From Limnoraphis robusta CS-951 (GTDB lineage: Bacteria; Cyanobacteriota; Cyanobacteriia; Cyanobacteriales; Microcoleaceae): 15,136 bases of DNA. The number at the start of each line of letters is the position of its first letter. The first letter of the stretch is position 1. The notes beneath the pieces are model-generated. The model did no database searches. It was not told the origin of the DNA and was given only the letters and a program-made list of their open reading frames with translations. Shown here piece after piece: positions 14,172-15,136 of the stretch. The position numbers and the translations under genes are program-made. The stretch spans positions 1-15,136 of the forward strand of contig NZ_LATL02000293.1 in NCBI RefSeq assembly GCF_000972705.2. Direction: 5' to 3'.

Positions 14172-14903
14172 ATGACCTATAGCCTGAGAATTGCTGATTT
14201 ACCCTCAGATGAACGACCCCGAGAACGAATGATGGCACATGGCCCACAAGCCCTTTCAAGTGCAGAATTAATCGCTATTTTATTGAATACGGGACAGGGA
14301 AAGGGAAAATTATCAGCAGTGGGTTTAGGGCAATATTTACTCAATCAACTCAGTCAAAATCAGCATGATCCCCTATCAATTTTGCGACATATTAAAGTAC
14401 AAGAACTCACGCAAATTCATGGCATAGGGCCAGCAAAAGCCACCACAATTATCGCCGCAGTTGAACTTGGAAAACGAGTCTTTCAACTCCGTCCATCTGA
14501 ACTCGCAATTATCGAAACGCCCCAAGCCGCAGCCGACGCTTTAAGCCAAGATTTAATGTGGCAAACTCAAGAACGATTTGCGGTATTATTATTAGATGTG
14601 AAAAATCGTTTACTCGGAACAAAAGTTATTACAATTGGTACTGCCACCGAAACCTTAGCCCATCCTCGGGAAATTTTTCGAGAAGTGATTAGACAAGGGG
14701 CGACACGGATGATTATTTCTCATAACCATCCTTCGGGAAATGTTGAACCCAGCCCTGAAGATATTACCCTAACTCGTCAACTTTTACAGGGCGCCCAAGT
14801 GTTATCGATTCCCATTTTAGATCATTTGATTTTAGGTCAGGGAGAATTTCAGAGTTTACGTCAAATCACAACATTGTGGGATGAATACCCTCAAGGCGAT
14901 TGA
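14172..14903 (+). CDS. radC: RadC family protein (UPF0758, JAMM/MPN domain)
   Basis: From the ATG at 14172 the protein has 243 residues, matching the family length. It starts with [20 protein letters not shown], contains the UPF0758 segment [14 protein letters not shown], a helix-hairpin-helix ([16 protein letters not shown], 78-93) and a C-terminal JAMM metallo-domain. There SHNHPSGN (183-190) with Asp197 gives the H-x-H-x10-D zinc motif, and Glu134 in [10 protein letters not shown] is the expected acidic partner. The frame opens earlier, at TTG 14094, but the added 26 residues are not family-like and lack a good ribosome binding site; GAGAG precedes the ATG. The family was named for a radiation phenotype later attributed to another gene, so its role in DNA repair is doubtful and its activity remains uncertain. 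It follows the MOSC gene by 125 bp, probably with its own promoter. Confidence 0.93.
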   Translation: MTYSLRIADLPSDERPRERMMAHGPQALSSAELIAILLNTGQGKGKLSAVGLGQYLLNQLSQNQHDPLSILRHIKVQELTQIHGIGPAKATTIIAAVELGKRVFQLRPSELAIIETPQAAADALSQDLMWQTQERFAVLLLDVKNRLLGTKVITIGTATETLAHPREIFREVIRQGATRMIISHNHPSGNVEPSPEDITLTRQLLQGAQVLSIPILDHLILGQGEFQSLRQITTLWDEYPQGD

Positions 14904-14917
14904 ATTGTTATCAATAT

Positions 14918-15062
14918 TGTAGGGGCGGGTTCCGCCTCAATGTATATCTTCTCAGCAACTACCTCGATAAACCCGCCCTTAACCGTCACTGTGAGTGAGG
15001 GGGCGGGTTTATATCAGTTGTTTGTGGGGAAAACATATATCTATTAGGAACCCGCCCCTACA
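14918..15062. repeat. Repeat element bounded by 16-bp perfect inverted arms
   Basis: TGTAGGGGCGGGTTCC (14918-14933) is the exact reverse complement of GGAACCCGCCCCTACA (15047-15062). Inside lies a second inverted pair, ATAAACCCGCCC (14967-14978) and GGGCGGGTTTAT (15001-15012), 12 bp perfect. The nested arms could fold into a large cruciform or hairpin downstream of radC. The arrangement resembles a small MITE-like or REP-type element, but no target-site duplication is evident. Confidence 0.6.
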
Positions 15063-15136
15063 AAACTATTCCCTACTGTCTCAGAGGGGGCGGGTTTATA
15101 TCAGTTGTTTGTGGGGAAAACATATATCTATTAGGA
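14988..15136. repeat. Direct repeat with 87-bp period, truncated by the window end
   Basis: Positions 14997-15049 and 15084-15136 are identical over 53 bases (a GAGGGGGCGGGTTTATATCA start and an ATCTATTAGGA end). Weaker identity extends back to ACTGT at 14988 and 15075, with four mismatches between. The second copy runs to the window edge, so the number of copies is unknown. The noncoding stretch 14904-15136 holds no gene that I can see. Confidence 0.85.

Noticed and set aside
14988..15136. Possible CRISPR array from the 87-bp-period repeat
   Set aside because: Only two copies are visible, the repeat is over 50 bases and the gap is about 34 bases of related GC-rich repeat; no cas genes are present.

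Overview
The window looks like chromosome from a filamentous, Oscillatoriales-type cyanobacterium. The evidence is four exact HIP1 octamers (GCGATCGC at 2067, 8165, 10435 and 13859), a PEP-CTERM protein, a 23S-IVP/four-helix-bundle gene wrapped in purine-rich short repeats, GC-rich interspersed repeats of the CCCGCCCCTAC type, and small double-glycine-leader proteins beside a cytoplasmic parvulin. The genus cannot be fixed from sequence reading alone.

Minus-strand block, 8550 down to 86: a probable glycan or surface-polymer operon. In transcription order it holds a TPR-GT4 glycosyltransferase, a PIG-L-type N-deacetylase (14 bp gap), a 707-aa protein with two laminin-G-like/concanavalin-fold regions (13 bp gap), and an FkbM methyltransferase-TPR-GT2 fusion. 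The last gene is set apart by about 680 bp holding a plus-strand four-helix-bundle gene flanked by opposed purine/pyrimidine repeat arrays. The two glycosyltransferases carry clearly homologous TPR modules, so one scaffold was duplicated and joined to different catalytic domains.

Plus-strand block, 8804 to 11413: the most unusual part. Two small proteins begin with related leaders (I-S/T-D-L-N ... I-E/N-G-G). Each has a 64-residue low-complexity core after Gly-Gly. A strong stem-loop with a T-run sits between them. They are followed by an acidic Ser/Thr-rich frame with no ATG/GTG/TTG start (a well-placed ATT is available), a frameshifted fragment with ten consecutive RTX nonapeptides, and a parvulin-type (PpiC) prolyl isomerase without a signal peptide. 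This resembles the cyanobacterial clusters of double-glycine peptides, SurA/PpiC-like protein and C39-peptidase ABC exporter. No exporter or HlyD partner lies in the window, so secretion is inferred.

Right part, 11414 to 15136: an orphan reading frame and a terminator-like hairpin, a 112-aa protein of unknown function, a minus-strand PEP-CTERM secreted protein with its own terminator, a MOSC-domain protein, and a RadC/JAMM-domain protein. The window ends in a repeat-rich intergenic region with 16-bp inverted arms and an 87-bp-period direct repeat; the same GC-rich motif also occurs at 43-56 at the left edge.
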